NCBI GenBank assembly: GCA_038329895.1
Contig: JBBQNM010000001.1
Span: forward strand, 23,927 to 87,926
Source of the DNA: Mayfieldus sp038329895
Lineage (GTDB): Bacteria > Actinomycetota > Thermoleophilia > Solirubrobacterales > 70-9
Reading direction: 5' to 3'
Length of the DNA: 64,000 nt
In this document: piece by piece, positions 33,736 through 42,325 of the stretch
How positions within the stretch are numbered: the stretch's first letter is position 1
Layout: each line of letters begins with the position of its first letter
Translations under genes and position numbers: made by a program
Notes under the pieces: generated by a model
What the model was told of the DNA's origin: nothing
Seen by the model: the letters and a program-made list of their open reading frames with translations, nothing else
The model's database searches: none

Positions 33736-34385
33736 CAGCCCTCCTCGTGGCGCGTGCCGCCCCGCCGGCACTCGGCGAACGTGTTGAGCCCGAACTTGTG
33801 GCGGAAGCAGCGGATGTCGCTCGGCTTGAAGCCGGCGCGGACGAGCAGCGGCCAGAGGTCGCGGGGGTCGTAATAGGCCTTGTGGTCGTCCATCTCCTCC
33901 GCCGGGCTGGTCCCGAGCCGGAAGGCGCTCAGCTCCAGCCAGCGCTTGCCGCGCCAGGAAGGCACGTTGATCAGGACCAGGCCTCCGGCGGCCGCGATGC
34001 GGTGCAGCTCGGCAAGGGTGCGCTCCGGCTCCCAAAGGTGCTCGAGCACCGAGTTGAGGACGATGACGTCGAGCGAGGCGTCCTCGAGCTGCTCGAGCGC
34101 GTCCGGCAGCGAGCCCTCGATCGCCTCCACCTTCGGGTGGTCTTTGAGGTCGCCGGCGAGGGCGACGTCGATCAGCACCAGCTCCCGCGCCCGGTCGAGC
34201 ACCGTGCGGGCGAAGGTCGCGTTGTAGCCGCAGCCGAAGTCGCCGACCCGTCTGCCCGCGAAGTCGGGCACGGCGCGGCGGATGCGCCGGGTCGAGAGCC
34301 AGACGCCGAAGCGGTCGACGACGCCAGGCGCTCCTTGCTGCCCATAGGAGCTGCTTCGCAGGCTGTCAGTCGGCGTCGTCGTCAT
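33735..34385 (-). CDS. Class I SAM-dependent methyltransferase
   Basis: A 216-residue methyltransferase. Motif I is RVGDFGCGYNATFARTVLDRARELVLIDVAL near residues 45-75, and LDVIVLNSVLEHLWEPERTL is motif IV with the EHL box. It overlaps the glycosyltransferase at 34366 by 20 bp and the GmhA-like gene by TGATG, so it is translated as part of that operon. Its substrate is probably a sugar or lipid-linked glycan. Confidence 0.78.
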   Translation of the reverse strand: MTTTPTDSLRSSSYGQQGAPGVVDRFGVWLSTRRIRRAVPDFAGRRVGDFGCGYNATFARTVLDRARELVLIDVALAGDLKDHPKVEAIEGSLPDALEQLEDASLDVIVLNSVLEHLWEPERTLAELHRIAAAGGLVLINVPSWRGKRWLELSAFRLGTSPAEEMDDHKAYYDPRDLWPLLVRAGFKPSDIRCFRHKFGLNTFAECRRGGTRHEEG

Positions 34386-35616
34386 TGGGGCTTCGCTTGC
34401 GGAGTGCCTCAGTGTGGAGGAGCAGGGTGAAGGTGAAGGTCACAAAGGCGCCGATCATCAACAGCAGCCCGGTGACGGCGAGGTGCGCATGGGTGCGCGC
34501 CGATTCAGGCAGCTCGAGGCCGTGCTGCGAATAGGTGACGACGAGCTGCACGGCCAACCCAAGCCCGACCAGGAACGAGAGCGCGCAGAGCACGACGGTC
34601 CGGTTGTAGGGAAAGACGCGCAGCCAGCGGCGGCGCGCCGAGCCGTCGTAGTCGTGCAGCACCTGGGCCAGGCAGCCGATGAAGAAGCTCTGCAGCCCGA
34701 GCAGGGCGAGCGTTACCCCGAGCAGCATCGTGTAGAGCGAGAGGGTGACGCCGCCGATCGTGATCGGGCCGAAGGTGAGCGGCAGGGTGATCGCCAGGCC
34801 CAACCCCAGCGCGATCAACCCGGGCTTGAAGACGAAGAACTCGACCCCGTAGACGAACATCGCGCGCAGGTTGATCCAGGCGGCCTTGAACGGGGACAGC
34901 CATCCGGCCCGCTTGTGGTGGCTCTCGCGGCCTTCGGGGTCGGTGAGGAAGCGAACCGGCACCTCGGCCGTGTGGAGGTCCATGTGCACCGACTTGAGCA
35001 CCATCTCGGAGGCGTACTCCCAGGACTGCGACTGGAGGTCCATGCGCTCGAGCGCGTCGCGGGTGATCCCGCGCATGCCGCAGTGGATGTCGGAGAAGTC
35101 GCTCGAGTAGACGACGTTGAGGATCCAGGTCGTGACCGGGGTGCCGAGGTAGCGGTGGAGCTTTGGCATCGAGCCGGGCTCGATGTAGCCCTTCCAGCGC
35201 GAGCCCATCACGAACTCATATCCCTCGCGCATGCGCTCGACGAACGGGGCCAGCTTGCGGAAGTCGTAGGTGCAGTCGGCGTCGCCCATCAGCACGTAGC
35301 GGCCACGGATGAACGGCAGCGCGTCGATGTAGGCACGACCCAGCCCGCGCTTTGGGGTTGACAACACCCGGGCGCCCTTGGAGAGGGCGATCTCCGCGGT
35401 GCGGTCGGAGGAGCTGTCGACGATCAGGATCTCGCCGACGACGCCTGCTTTGCGCAGGCCCTCACGGCACCAGCCGACGAAGTCGCCGATCGTCAATTCC
35501 TCGTCGAGCGCCGGGATGACGATCGAGAGCTCCGGATCGGCGACGTCATCGGGCGGAACCCTTAGCCGGACGTCGTCGGCCTGCCCCGCTGAGGCCTCAC
35601 GGACGGCACTGGCCAC
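34366..35616 (-). CDS. Membrane glycosyltransferase family 2, polyprenol-phosphate sugar synthase-like
   Basis: A roughly 416-residue protein. The N-terminal GT-A domain (residues 25-250) has LSIVIPALDEELTIGDFVGW, ILIVDSSSDRTAEIA and YVLMGDADCTYDF with the DxD, as in dolichol-phosphate mannose/glucose synthases. About four membrane spans follow (PGLIALGLGLAITLPLTF, LYTMLLGVTLALLGL, TVVLCALSFLVGLGLAV, VTGLLLMIGAFVTFTFTLLL). It probably makes a polyprenyl-phosphate sugar, the donor type needed by a GT-C protein such as the one at 26850. The start at GTG 35616 follows a TAGAGT box by exactly 7 bp, which suggests this gene begins a new transcript. Confidence 0.85.
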   Translation of the reverse strand: MASAVREASAGQADDVRLRVPPDDVADPELSIVIPALDEELTIGDFVGWCREGLRKAGVVGEILIVDSSSDRTAEIALSKGARVLSTPKRGLGRAYIDALPFIRGRYVLMGDADCTYDFRKLAPFVERMREGYEFVMGSRWKGYIEPGSMPKLHRYLGTPVTTWILNVVYSSDFSDIHCGMRGITRDALERMDLQSQSWEYASEMVLKSVHMDLHTAEVPVRFLTDPEGRESHHKRAGWLSPFKAAWINLRAMFVYGVEFFVFKPGLIALGLGLAITLPLTFGPITIGGVTLSLYTMLLGVTLALLGLQSFFIGCLAQVLHDYDGSARRRWLRVFPYNRTVVLCALSFLVGLGLAVQLVVTYSQHGLELPESARTHAHLAVTGLLLMIGAFVTFTFTLLLHTEALRKRSPNDDDAD

Positions 35617-35623
35617 GGCCAAG

Positions 35624-35629
35624 ACTCTA
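35624..35629 (-). promoter_or_regulatory. -10 box TAGAGT, internal promoter of the glycan operon
   Basis: On the minus strand TAGAGT ends 7 bp before the GTG at 35616, the same geometry as other leaderless starts here. It would drive the unit from this glycosyltransferase through the GmhA-, GmhB- and transaldolase genes. Confidence 0.45.
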
Positions 35630-35670
35630 CCCAGCCGGGCCGGTGGAAGCCGTGCGGGCGGCGTCGGCGT

Positions 35671-36477
35671 TCACGCGGCGCTTGATGGAGTTCGTGACTG
35701 GCGCCGCTGGCGCGCGTACTGCCGCGCCACGGCTGCGATGAACGCGGGGTTGCTGCGCAGATAGCGGGGGCCGAGGCGGCGCGGCTCGCGGCTTAGCCGG
35801 TAGGCCCACTCGAGCCCGCGGCGCTGCATCCAGGACGGCGCCTGGGAGACGCGGCCGGCGAGGAAGTCGAAGGCGGCGCCGACGCTGACCAGGACCGGCG
35901 CCTTGACGAGAGGGCGCATCCGTGACACCCACTTCTCCTGGCGTGGGGTTGAGATCCCGCACCAGACGATCCCGGCGCCCGACTCGTCGATCCGATTCGC
36001 CACCTGGCGCTCCTCGTCCGCAGTCAGGTCGCGGTGCGGAGGGCTGAAGTCACCGACGATCTCGATCGCCGGGGCGCGGCGACGCAGGCCGGTCTTCAGC
36101 TCCCGTAGGGCGCCCTCGTCGTGGCCCCCATATAGAAAGAAGCCGGTTCCCGCGGCCGCCGCGCGATCGCAGGCGCGTTCCATCAACGTCGGCCCGTAGA
36201 CGCGGTCGCGCAGCGGCTTTCCCTCGCTGAGCAGGTTGAGCGCCCAGACCACCGGCATCCCGTCGGGCAGGTTGAGCGTCGCGCCGTTCAGCGCCGCCGC
36301 CAGCCCGGGGTCGCGGCGACTCTCCATCAGGCCGTGCACCGACGTGCAGCAGAAGTAGCCGCGCTCGCCGCCGGCGAGCATCTGCTCGATGCGCGCAAGC
36401 GCGCCGTCATAGTCGGTGAGCGCGAAGCGCACCCCGAGCAGGTCGCGGGTGCCGAGGTCGGCGCTGACGGAGCTCAT
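35671..36477 (-). CDS. WecG/TagA/CpsF family glycosyltransferase (GT26)
   Basis: A 268-residue member of the WecG/TagA/CpsF family, which transfers N-acetylmannosamine(-uronate) or similar sugars to lipid-linked intermediates. Signatures: SVHGLMESRRDPGL, LNLPDGMPVVWALNLL, RVYGPTLMERAC, VGDFSPPHRDLTADE, WCGISTPRQEKWV and GAAFDFLAGRVSQAPSWMQRRGLEWAYRLSREPRRL, all typical and in order. It overlaps the upstream GT4 gene by ATGA. It lies near the priming transferase in function, as these enzymes usually add the second sugar. Confidence 0.92.
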   Translation of the reverse strand: MSSVSADLGTRDLLGVRFALTDYDGALARIEQMLAGGERGYFCCTSVHGLMESRRDPGLAAALNGATLNLPDGMPVVWALNLLSEGKPLRDRVYGPTLMERACDRAAAAGTGFFLYGGHDEGALRELKTGLRRRAPAIEIVGDFSPPHRDLTADEERQVANRIDESGAGIVWCGISTPRQEKWVSRMRPLVKAPVLVSVGAAFDFLAGRVSQAPSWMQRRGLEWAYRLSREPRRLGPRYLRSNPAFIAAVARQYARQRRQSRTPSSAA

Positions 36478-37637
36478 GCCAGTGCCGCTCGGTAGCAGGC
36501 CATCAGTCGCTCGTAGTAGCCGTCCGCAGCGAAGCGCTCGCGGGCCCGGGCCAGCGCCGCCACGCCGCGCTGGCGGCGCAGCTTTGGGTCGTCCCACAGC
36601 TGCCCGAGCGCTTCGGCCCAGGCGCCCGCGTTGGTGGGCGCGACGGTGGATTCGGGCCCGACCATTTCCGGCAGCCCCCCGATCCGCGAGACAAGTACCG
36701 GCAGCCCGGCTGCCATCGCCTCGGAGACCGCATAGGGGTGCGGTTCGTGCCAGCGCGACGGGACGACGGCGACCGCGGCGCCCTCGCGAGCAGCTGCCAG
36801 CGCGGCTGCGTCGAGCTGGCCCAGGAAGCCGACGTCGGCATCCGCCTCCCCCGCCAACCGCCGCAGGCGCGGCTCGTCGGGCCCCTCGCCGGCGATCGCC
36901 AGCGGCACACCGGCGCGCTTCGCCGCCTCGATCGCGGTGTCGACTCCCTTCTCCTCCGCCAGCCGCCCGGCATAGAGCGCGTACTGTCCGGAGTCGGCCG
37001 CCGAGCGCTCGGCGAATGCGGAGTCGGGCAGGAAGTTGGGGATCACGTCGTAGTCGCTCAGCCGCAGGCCGAGCTCGGCGAGCACCCGCTCCGAGCCCTG
37101 GCTGGTGAGCACGAAGCGGTCGACCGCGTCCAGCACCCGCGGCTGCTGGAGGGCGATCCCGGCCGCATAGGTGAGGGCCTCGGGGACGTTGCCGCGGCAG
37201 CGCAAGCGGGCGCCGGGCCAGGTACGGCGGCCCTGGCAGCGCGTACAGGGTGCGCCGTCGCGGTAGGCGATCCCGATCGCGCAGACGAGGCGGTAGTTGT
37301 GCAGGTGCATAACCACCCGCGCGCCCGCGTCCCGTGCCGTGGCCAGCGCCCGCGGACCGAGCAGCGGCACGGTGTTGTGCGCGTGCACGACGTCGGCGTC
37401 GATCTCGCGCACTGCGTCGGACACCTCGCCGGGCGCCAGACCGCCGCGCAGCATCCCCGCCCCGGCGCGCAACCGTCCGGAGGCGCCGGTCTCGCTGTGG
37501 CGCTCCAAGAGCTTCACCGTGTGGCCGCGCTCGCGCAGCAGCGCCGCCTGCTCGGCGGCGGCGCGCTCCTCGCCACCCTGCGAGCGATAGCGGTTATGGA
37601 GTACCAGCACCCGGGGCAGCTCGCGCCGGCCGCTCAT
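36474..37637 (-). CDS. Family 4 glycosyltransferase (GT-B)
   Basis: A 387-residue GT-B glycosyltransferase. The N-terminal domain has LVLHNRYRSQGGEERAA and DVVHAHNTVPLLGPRAL. The C-terminal domain has ALYAGRLAEEKGVDTAIEAA, IAGEGPDEPRLR and VVPSRWHEPHPYAVSEAMAAGLPVL, holding the conserved E-x7-E nucleotide-sugar site. Cysteines in APCTRCQGRRTW and LRCRG form a short zinc-knuckle-like stretch seen in some relatives. It is coupled to its neighbours on both sides by 4-bp overlaps (ATGA). Confidence 0.88.
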   Translation of the reverse strand: MSGRRELPRVLVLHNRYRSQGGEERAAAEQAALLRERGHTVKLLERHSETGASGRLRAGAGMLRGGLAPGEVSDAVREIDADVVHAHNTVPLLGPRALATARDAGARVVMHLHNYRLVCAIGIAYRDGAPCTRCQGRRTWPGARLRCRGNVPEALTYAAGIALQQPRVLDAVDRFVLTSQGSERVLAELGLRLSDYDVIPNFLPDSAFAERSAADSGQYALYAGRLAEEKGVDTAIEAAKRAGVPLAIAGEGPDEPRLRRLAGEADADVGFLGQLDAAALAAAREGAAVAVVPSRWHEPHPYAVSEAMAAGLPVLVSRIGGLPEMVGPESTVAPTNAGAWAEALGQLWDDPKLRRQRGVAALARARERFAADGYYERLMACYRAALA

Positions 37638-38506
37638 GCGACGTGGGTGTGGCGGGCCAGCTCGGTCTCCGCCTCGGCGTAGGTGACGTGCTCGCGGTTC
37701 GCAAGCAGCCGCTCGGCCGCCGCTCGCGCTCCGACGACGTCGACGGCGGAGGCGGTGCGGCGCGACTCGTGGCGCACGGGTACACCGTCGATCACCCCAA
37801 GGCGCCATCCCTCTCGCTCGGCGACCGCCGCCCAATGCAGGCAGAGCCCCCAACCCATTCCCTCATCGGGAAAAGGGGCCAGCGCCTTGTAAGCGTCGCG
37901 ATGCATGAGGACCGCGGGGCCGATCTCGACGAAGCGCGTCTCACGAACCAGCGCCGGGCGGCGCCGGTTCACGTTCCACCATCCGTAGCTGGCGCGGCTC
38001 AGCGCCGGCTGGGCGAGGGTGAGCCGGAAGCGCTCCGCCACCACCAGCAGGCGGTCGAGGAAGTGGCGGCCGACCCCGAGGTCGTCGTCGAGGACCAGCA
38101 CCCAGTCGGCGGCCAGCGGCCCCGCGGTCTCGGCGACCCGGTTGAGGTTCGCGAACTTGCCGCCCCGCAGGTCGGTGAGCGCCGTTTCGGCGGCGAGCGC
38201 CGGCGCCGCCGGGCCCATCGAACCAAGCGCGACGCGCACGTTGTGCACCGACTCGCGGACGCGGCGCAGCGCCGCCTCGAGCTCCGCCCCATCGCCGCCG
38301 TAGATGCCGAGCACCAGCACGTCGCGGCGCGGACCCTCGGCGGCCAGAGCGTCCAGCTCGCGGCCGACGCCCAGCGCCCGCTGGCGAGCGGTCAGCGCCA
38401 GGTCCGCGAGGCGGCCTATCCCGCGCCCGAACAGGCTGCGACGCAGGCGCCGGCGCAGCTTGCTGCGCGCCCGCCAATCGAGCGGGTAGGCGTCGCCCTC
38501 ATTCAC
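37634..38506 (-). CDS. Glycosyltransferase family 2-like protein
   Basis: A 290-residue GT-A-like protein. VLVLGIYGGDGAELEAALRR is a variant of the nucleotide-binding start, LRGGKFANLNRVAE and DWVLVLDDDLGVGRHFLDRLL give the metal-binding DDD, and FDEGMGWGLCLHWAAVAE-type sequence (here PDEGMGWGLCLHW) matches the acceptor-binding ED-like region. It starts at a GTG that overlaps the stop of the long glycosyltransferase upstream (GTGA). The first 60 residues are very Arg-rich. Sugar specificity is unknown. Confidence 0.75.
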   Translation of the reverse strand: MNEGDAYPLDWRARSKLRRRLRRSLFGRGIGRLADLALTARQRALGVGRELDALAAEGPRRDVLVLGIYGGDGAELEAALRRVRESVHNVRVALGSMGPAAPALAAETALTDLRGGKFANLNRVAETAGPLAADWVLVLDDDLGVGRHFLDRLLVVAERFRLTLAQPALSRASYGWWNVNRRRPALVRETRFVEIGPAVLMHRDAYKALAPFPDEGMGWGLCLHWAAVAEREGWRLGVIDGVPVRHESRRTASAVDVVGARAAAERLLANREHVTYAEAETELARHTHVA

Positions 38507-41187
38507 GCTTGGTCGATGAACGCTCGCAGGCGCTCGATCATGCTTGGGCTGAACGAGTCCTGCCAGCTGCGGCTCCATTTGACGTCCGCTCCGCGCAGCC
38601 GGCGATCGTGGTCCGCCGAGGCGGCGACCGCCTCGCGTATCCCCTCCTTGATCCCCTCGATCGTCGGCTCGATCGCGATCAGGTTCTCGGAGATAGCGGC
38701 CAGCGCCTCGCGGGTCTTGTTCTCGAACGTGTTGGTGACCACCGGCATGCCGGCGGCGGACATCTCCAGCGTCACGAGGCTGGGGTGGGGAGTGAGCATC
38801 AGCGAGAGGCCGACCGCGTGGCCGCGCAACGCGTCCGCGTACTGGCCGGGGTCCTGACGCTCGAGGATCTTGACCCGCAGACCGTTCCCATAGCGGATCT
38901 CGCCGGCTTGCTTGGGACCGATCCCGTGCAGCTGCCAGCCCTCGAGCGTGCCCTCATCGAGGGCCTCGGCGAGGGCGATCAGGCCCAGCTCGAACATGTT
39001 TTGCTCCGCGTGAAGCTCGGGACGCACATGGAAGAGCAGCTTGCGCTCGGAGTCGCGTAGCTCCTCCGGCGAGGGCGGGTCCACCTGCGTGATTGCGTTC
39101 TGGAACGCCACCGAGTCTTCGTCGCCGGCTCCGTTTTGCTCGGCGAACACGCCGAGCCTCTGGTCGCGGAAGTATTCGCGCAGCAGCTCGGTGGAGAAGA
39201 GGGCGTAATGGGGGAAGTCGTAGCTTTGGCGCGCCAGCGCGGCCTCGCTGCCCATTGGCAGCGTCAGCGGCTCGCACTCCGGGATCAAGTACAGGAAGCG
39301 CTTCCCGCCGAGTTGCTCGGTGGCTCGATGGGCGATCTGCGCGGTCCACCAGGTGGTGGCGAGGAAGCGGTCATCGGGGCTGACCTGAACCGCGTTGGAG
39401 CGATCGTGGGCCAGCTCGACGTCGATCAGGTCCATGGTCCCCTCCATCCCCTCGAACCGCTCGATGTCCTGGCGCCAGCTCGGCGGAAGGTAGAAGGGCT
39501 CGTCGACGGACAGTACGCGCACCCTCACGCTGGCCTCGGCAAGCTTGCGCGCCAGGTTGAACTTATCCACCGAGTCGTCGAAGAAGCGCTCGAGCTCGAT
39601 CTTCGGGATCAGGACATTGAGGCGCTGGGGCGCGGCGGGCGTGACCTCGAGCCGCAGCGGCGCGATCAGCCGCTGCAAACGCGCGGCGACGGGCGGCTCG
39701 GAGGCTAGGGGGAGCTTCAGCATCGTGGCAAGAGTCTCCCGCCCCGGGGGCGGCGGCGGCAGACGCAACATCTTGACCGCGCTCAGCGTTGCTCGCCACA
39801 CCGAAGCGGCCACGAGCCTGCGCTCGGAACCCAGGGTCTTGGAGCGTCCGATTCGCGCGCGGACGATCAGCCATACCCAGCTGACCGGTGAGCGCTCGAC
39901 CCGCGCCCAGCGCCGTAGCAGCCGGCGTTTGCGTCTGCCGATCGCCTTTCCTCCGCGTAGCAGCAGCAGCTCCGCCGAAGTGCGCACTCCCAGAAGGACG
40001 GGGTAGCTGAGCCGCGCCGGCGAAAGGCGGCGAGCGATCGCCGCACGAAGGCCGGAGGGGCTCCGGATTGCGTTCAGAAAGCCGGGCCCCCTGATCCGAC
40101 GCGGACGCCGCAGGCTCTCGTGCCCCAGAGCCGCGGCCCGGTGCTGAACGTAGTCATAGAGCGGGTGGTCTACGTAGGCGACCTCGCCGAGGGACATGGC
40201 GACCATCGCCACCCAGTGATCGTGCAGCCCGCCCTCGGGCGGAGTGGGAAAGGGAAGGATGTAGTCGAGCAGCTCGCTTCGAAACAACGAGGAGCCGCCG
40301 GTGACGGAGTTGACGATCAGCAGGGTTCCGAGGTCGTCCGGGTTGTTGGCGCGCTCGGTCCAGAAGGTCGGCGAGATCGTGTCGCCCTCGGGGTCCGTGA
40401 CCCGCATGTCGCTGTAGGCGAGGGTCACGTCGTCGGAGATCCGCTCGACCAGAGTCGCCAGCTTGTCGGGGTGCCAATGGTCGTCCTGGTCGGAAAGGGT
40501 GACAAGCTCGGCCTCGGCCGGCACCGAGTCAAGGACGCGCTCGAAGTTGCGGTAGTACCCGAGCCGCCGCGGGCCGCGCTCGACCCGGAAGCGTGGATCG
40601 TCCCCGACCAGCTGCTCGATCATCGCCACGGCCTCGGGGCGTGAGTCGTCGTCGCTGATCAGGCAGGTCCAGTTCTCGTAGGTTTGAGCCCTGATCGACT
40701 CGATCTGTTGACGGAACAGCTCCGGGGGGGGGTTGAACGTCGCCATGCCGATCGCCACGTGGGGCGTTCCGCCGTTGATACGAGCCCACGGTTTGCGCTC
40801 ACCCGGCAGCAGTCGCAAGCGGGCAACGCGCTTCGAGACCGTGCCGCCTCCCGCCAGCTTGGCGTGGAGGCGGATCTCCACCTCGCGGGGCTCGCTCACC
40901 TCGCGCAGCGTGATCAGTCCCCAGAAGCCGCTGCGGTAGGCAAGTTCGGGCGCGACGGCCGACCCGGTGAGTTCGTGCAGCACGTCGGGGCGCGGCATTC
41001 CGTGCGCGATCAGCGGTTGGGCCTCGCCGTCGACAAGCAATTCCAGCCGCCGGATCGGCCGCCGGGTGTGAAAGCACCACCCGTACAGGGTCAGCAGGTT
41101 GCCGCGGCCGACCACGATCTCCGCAGGCAGCTCGGACTCGATCCCGAAATGCAGCTCGTGGTCGTCTGAAGGGTTCATCCCAGGCAT
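38503..41187 (-). CDS. Two-domain glycosyltransferase: GT2 plus WsaF-like GT-B
   Basis: A roughly 894-residue bifunctional glycosyltransferase. An N-terminal beta-rich section (about 1-140) precedes a GT2 domain with AIGMATFNPPPELFRQQIES, CLISDDDSRPEA and LVTLSDQDDHWHPDKL. The second half resembles WsaF-type rhamnosyltransferases (RLNVLIPKIELERFFDDSVDKFNLA; LIPECEPL; FALFSTELLREYF-like; LMLTPHPSLVTLEMSAAGMPVVTN). The enzymes could add two successive sugars. The start is uncertain between ATGs at 41187 and 41178. It is the first gene of the minus-strand run and is divergent from the small SRPBCC-like gene. Confidence 0.82.
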   Translation of the reverse strand: MPGMNPSDDHELHFGIESELPAEIVVGRGNLLTLYGWCFHTRRPIRRLELLVDGEAQPLIAHGMPRPDVLHELTGSAVAPELAYRSGFWGLITLREVSEPREVEIRLHAKLAGGGTVSKRVARLRLLPGERKPWARINGGTPHVAIGMATFNPPPELFRQQIESIRAQTYENWTCLISDDDSRPEAVAMIEQLVGDDPRFRVERGPRRLGYYRNFERVLDSVPAEAELVTLSDQDDHWHPDKLATLVERISDDVTLAYSDMRVTDPEGDTISPTFWTERANNPDDLGTLLIVNSVTGGSSLFRSELLDYILPFPTPPEGGLHDHWVAMVAMSLGEVAYVDHPLYDYVQHRAAALGHESLRRPRRIRGPGFLNAIRSPSGLRAAIARRLSPARLSYPVLLGVRTSAELLLLRGGKAIGRRKRRLLRRWARVERSPVSWVWLIVRARIGRSKTLGSERRLVAASVWRATLSAVKMLRLPPPPPGRETLATMLKLPLASEPPVAARLQRLIAPLRLEVTPAAPQRLNVLIPKIELERFFDDSVDKFNLARKLAEASVRVRVLSVDEPFYLPPSWRQDIERFEGMEGTMDLIDVELAHDRSNAVQVSPDDRFLATTWWTAQIAHRATEQLGGKRFLYLIPECEPLTLPMGSEAALARQSYDFPHYALFSTELLREYFRDQRLGVFAEQNGAGDEDSVAFQNAITQVDPPSPEELRDSERKLLFHVRPELHAEQNMFELGLIALAEALDEGTLEGWQLHGIGPKQAGEIRYGNGLRVKILERQDPGQYADALRGHAVGLSLMLTPHPSLVTLEMSAAGMPVVTNTFENKTREALAAISENLIAIEPTIEGIKEGIREAVAASADHDRRLRGADVKWSRSWQDSFSPSMIERLRAFIDQA

Positions 41188-41233
41188 GTAAACACGGAAG
41201 GAGGCGCCGGCCCGCGCCCGAAGATCGCGGCGA

Positions 41234-41554
41234 ATGAAGATCACCGCAACACGAACCCTTATGAAGTCGGCGCCCGAACTGTGGGAGCTGCTCGACGGCG
41301 AGCTTCAGCTTCGTCACTGGTCGGCACGCGTTTGCGACGGCGACAGCACGGTTGAGGTGACCGCGCGCCAGCCGGGGCGTCTGCTCGCCTGGCGATGCGA
41401 CGGCGGGAAGGTCAAGGTCAAGCTCGAGGAAAAGGGCTTCGGCACCAAGGTGGCGATCGCGGCCAAAGCCGATGATGGGCTGAAGGAAGCCCGCCTGGAC
41501 GAAATGCTCGACGAGCTGGCCGAACCACAGCGGCGACCGTTCAGCGCCGTCTAG
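41234..41554 (+). CDS. Small SRPBCC-like protein
   Basis: A 106-residue protein whose pattern (MKITATRTLMKSAPELWELLDG, then VEVTARQPGRLLAWRCDGG) resembles the start-related lipid-transfer (SRPBCC) fold, here shortened. No catalytic residues are evident. It is divergent from the long glycosyltransferase gene, and their 5' ends are about 50 bp apart. It ends 54 bp before the methyltransferase gene. The function is unknown. Confidence 0.55.
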   Translation: MKITATRTLMKSAPELWELLDGELQLRHWSARVCDGDSTVEVTARQPGRLLAWRCDGGKVKVKLEEKGFGTKVAIAAKADDGLKEARLDEMLDELAEPQRRPFSAV

Positions 41555-41608
41555 CCTGAGCCGACTTCAGCGCAGGGATCCCGGCACCGCGGGACTATCG
41601 TGGGCCAC

Positions 41609-42268
41609 TTGAAGGCCTCTGAAGCACGCGACGGCGGGCAGGTCTACGCCGCAACCCACCGGCGCGGTCTGGCGAGGATCGCGGAGCCATTCTCGCGCCG
41701 AGCGCGGCAGCGCCGCCACTCCCTCTACCGCACGACGATGTACCCGCGACCCGAGGAGAAGATCCTCGACGTCGGCTGCGGGACCGAGGGGCTGGCCGGC
41801 TTCGAGCCGAACGCCGACATCACCGGGCTCGACTCGATCGAGCGCCCCGACTACCCGGGGCGAAGGTTCGTGCGCGGCGACGCACGGGCGCTGCCGTTCG
41901 AGCCGGACTCGTTTGACATCGCCTACTCGAACTCGTTGGTCGAGCATCTCGACCCAGCCGACAGGTCGCGTTTTGCGGCCGAGATCCGCCGTGTCGCGGG
42001 CCGCTACTGGGTGCAGACGCCGAACCGCTACTTCCCGGTCGAGCCGCACGTACTGCTGCCCGGCTTCCAATTCCTGCCCGAGTCCGCGCGGCGTCGCCTC
42101 TGGGGGCTAGGGATGCCGCGCGCGCCGTACGAGCCAATCGAGCTTCTCGGCGCCGCCGAGCTGCGCGAACTGTTTCCCGACGCCGTGATCCTGCGCGAGC
42201 GATTCGCCGGGCTGACCAAGTCGCTGATCGCAGTGGGGCCCGCGGAGCTGGTCAGCGCCTCCCGCTGA
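41609..42268 (+). CDS. Class I SAM-dependent methyltransferase
   Basis: A roughly 219-residue methyltransferase. Motif I is KILDVGCGTEGLAGFEPNADITGLDSI, near residues 50-76, and FDIAYSNSLVEHLDPADRSRFAAEI is motif IV with the VEHL box. A TTG at 41609 follows a TATCGT box by 7 bp and is preferred; a GTG at 41600 lies inside the box. It is not overlapped by the next gene. It probably acts on a lipid or glycan, as relatives do. Confidence 0.75.
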   Translation: MKASEARDGGQVYAATHRRGLARIAEPFSRRARQRRHSLYRTTMYPRPEEKILDVGCGTEGLAGFEPNADITGLDSIERPDYPGRRFVRGDARALPFEPDSFDIAYSNSLVEHLDPADRSRFAAEIRRVAGRYWVQTPNRYFPVEPHVLLPGFQFLPESARRRLWGLGMPRAPYEPIELLGAAELRELFPDAVILRERFAGLTKSLIAVGPAELVSASR

Positions 42269-42313
42269 GCGCGGTCCTGGTCCGCCCGCCGCCATAAGCC
42301 GGGCACGCCGGCA

Positions 42314-42319
42314 TATCCT
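42314..42319 (+). promoter_or_regulatory. -10 box TATCCT, leaderless start of the mutase gene
   Basis: TATCCT ends 6 bp before the GTG at 42326, and there is no Shine-Dalgarno sequence. Confidence 0.45.
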
Positions 42320-42325
42320 TCTCCC

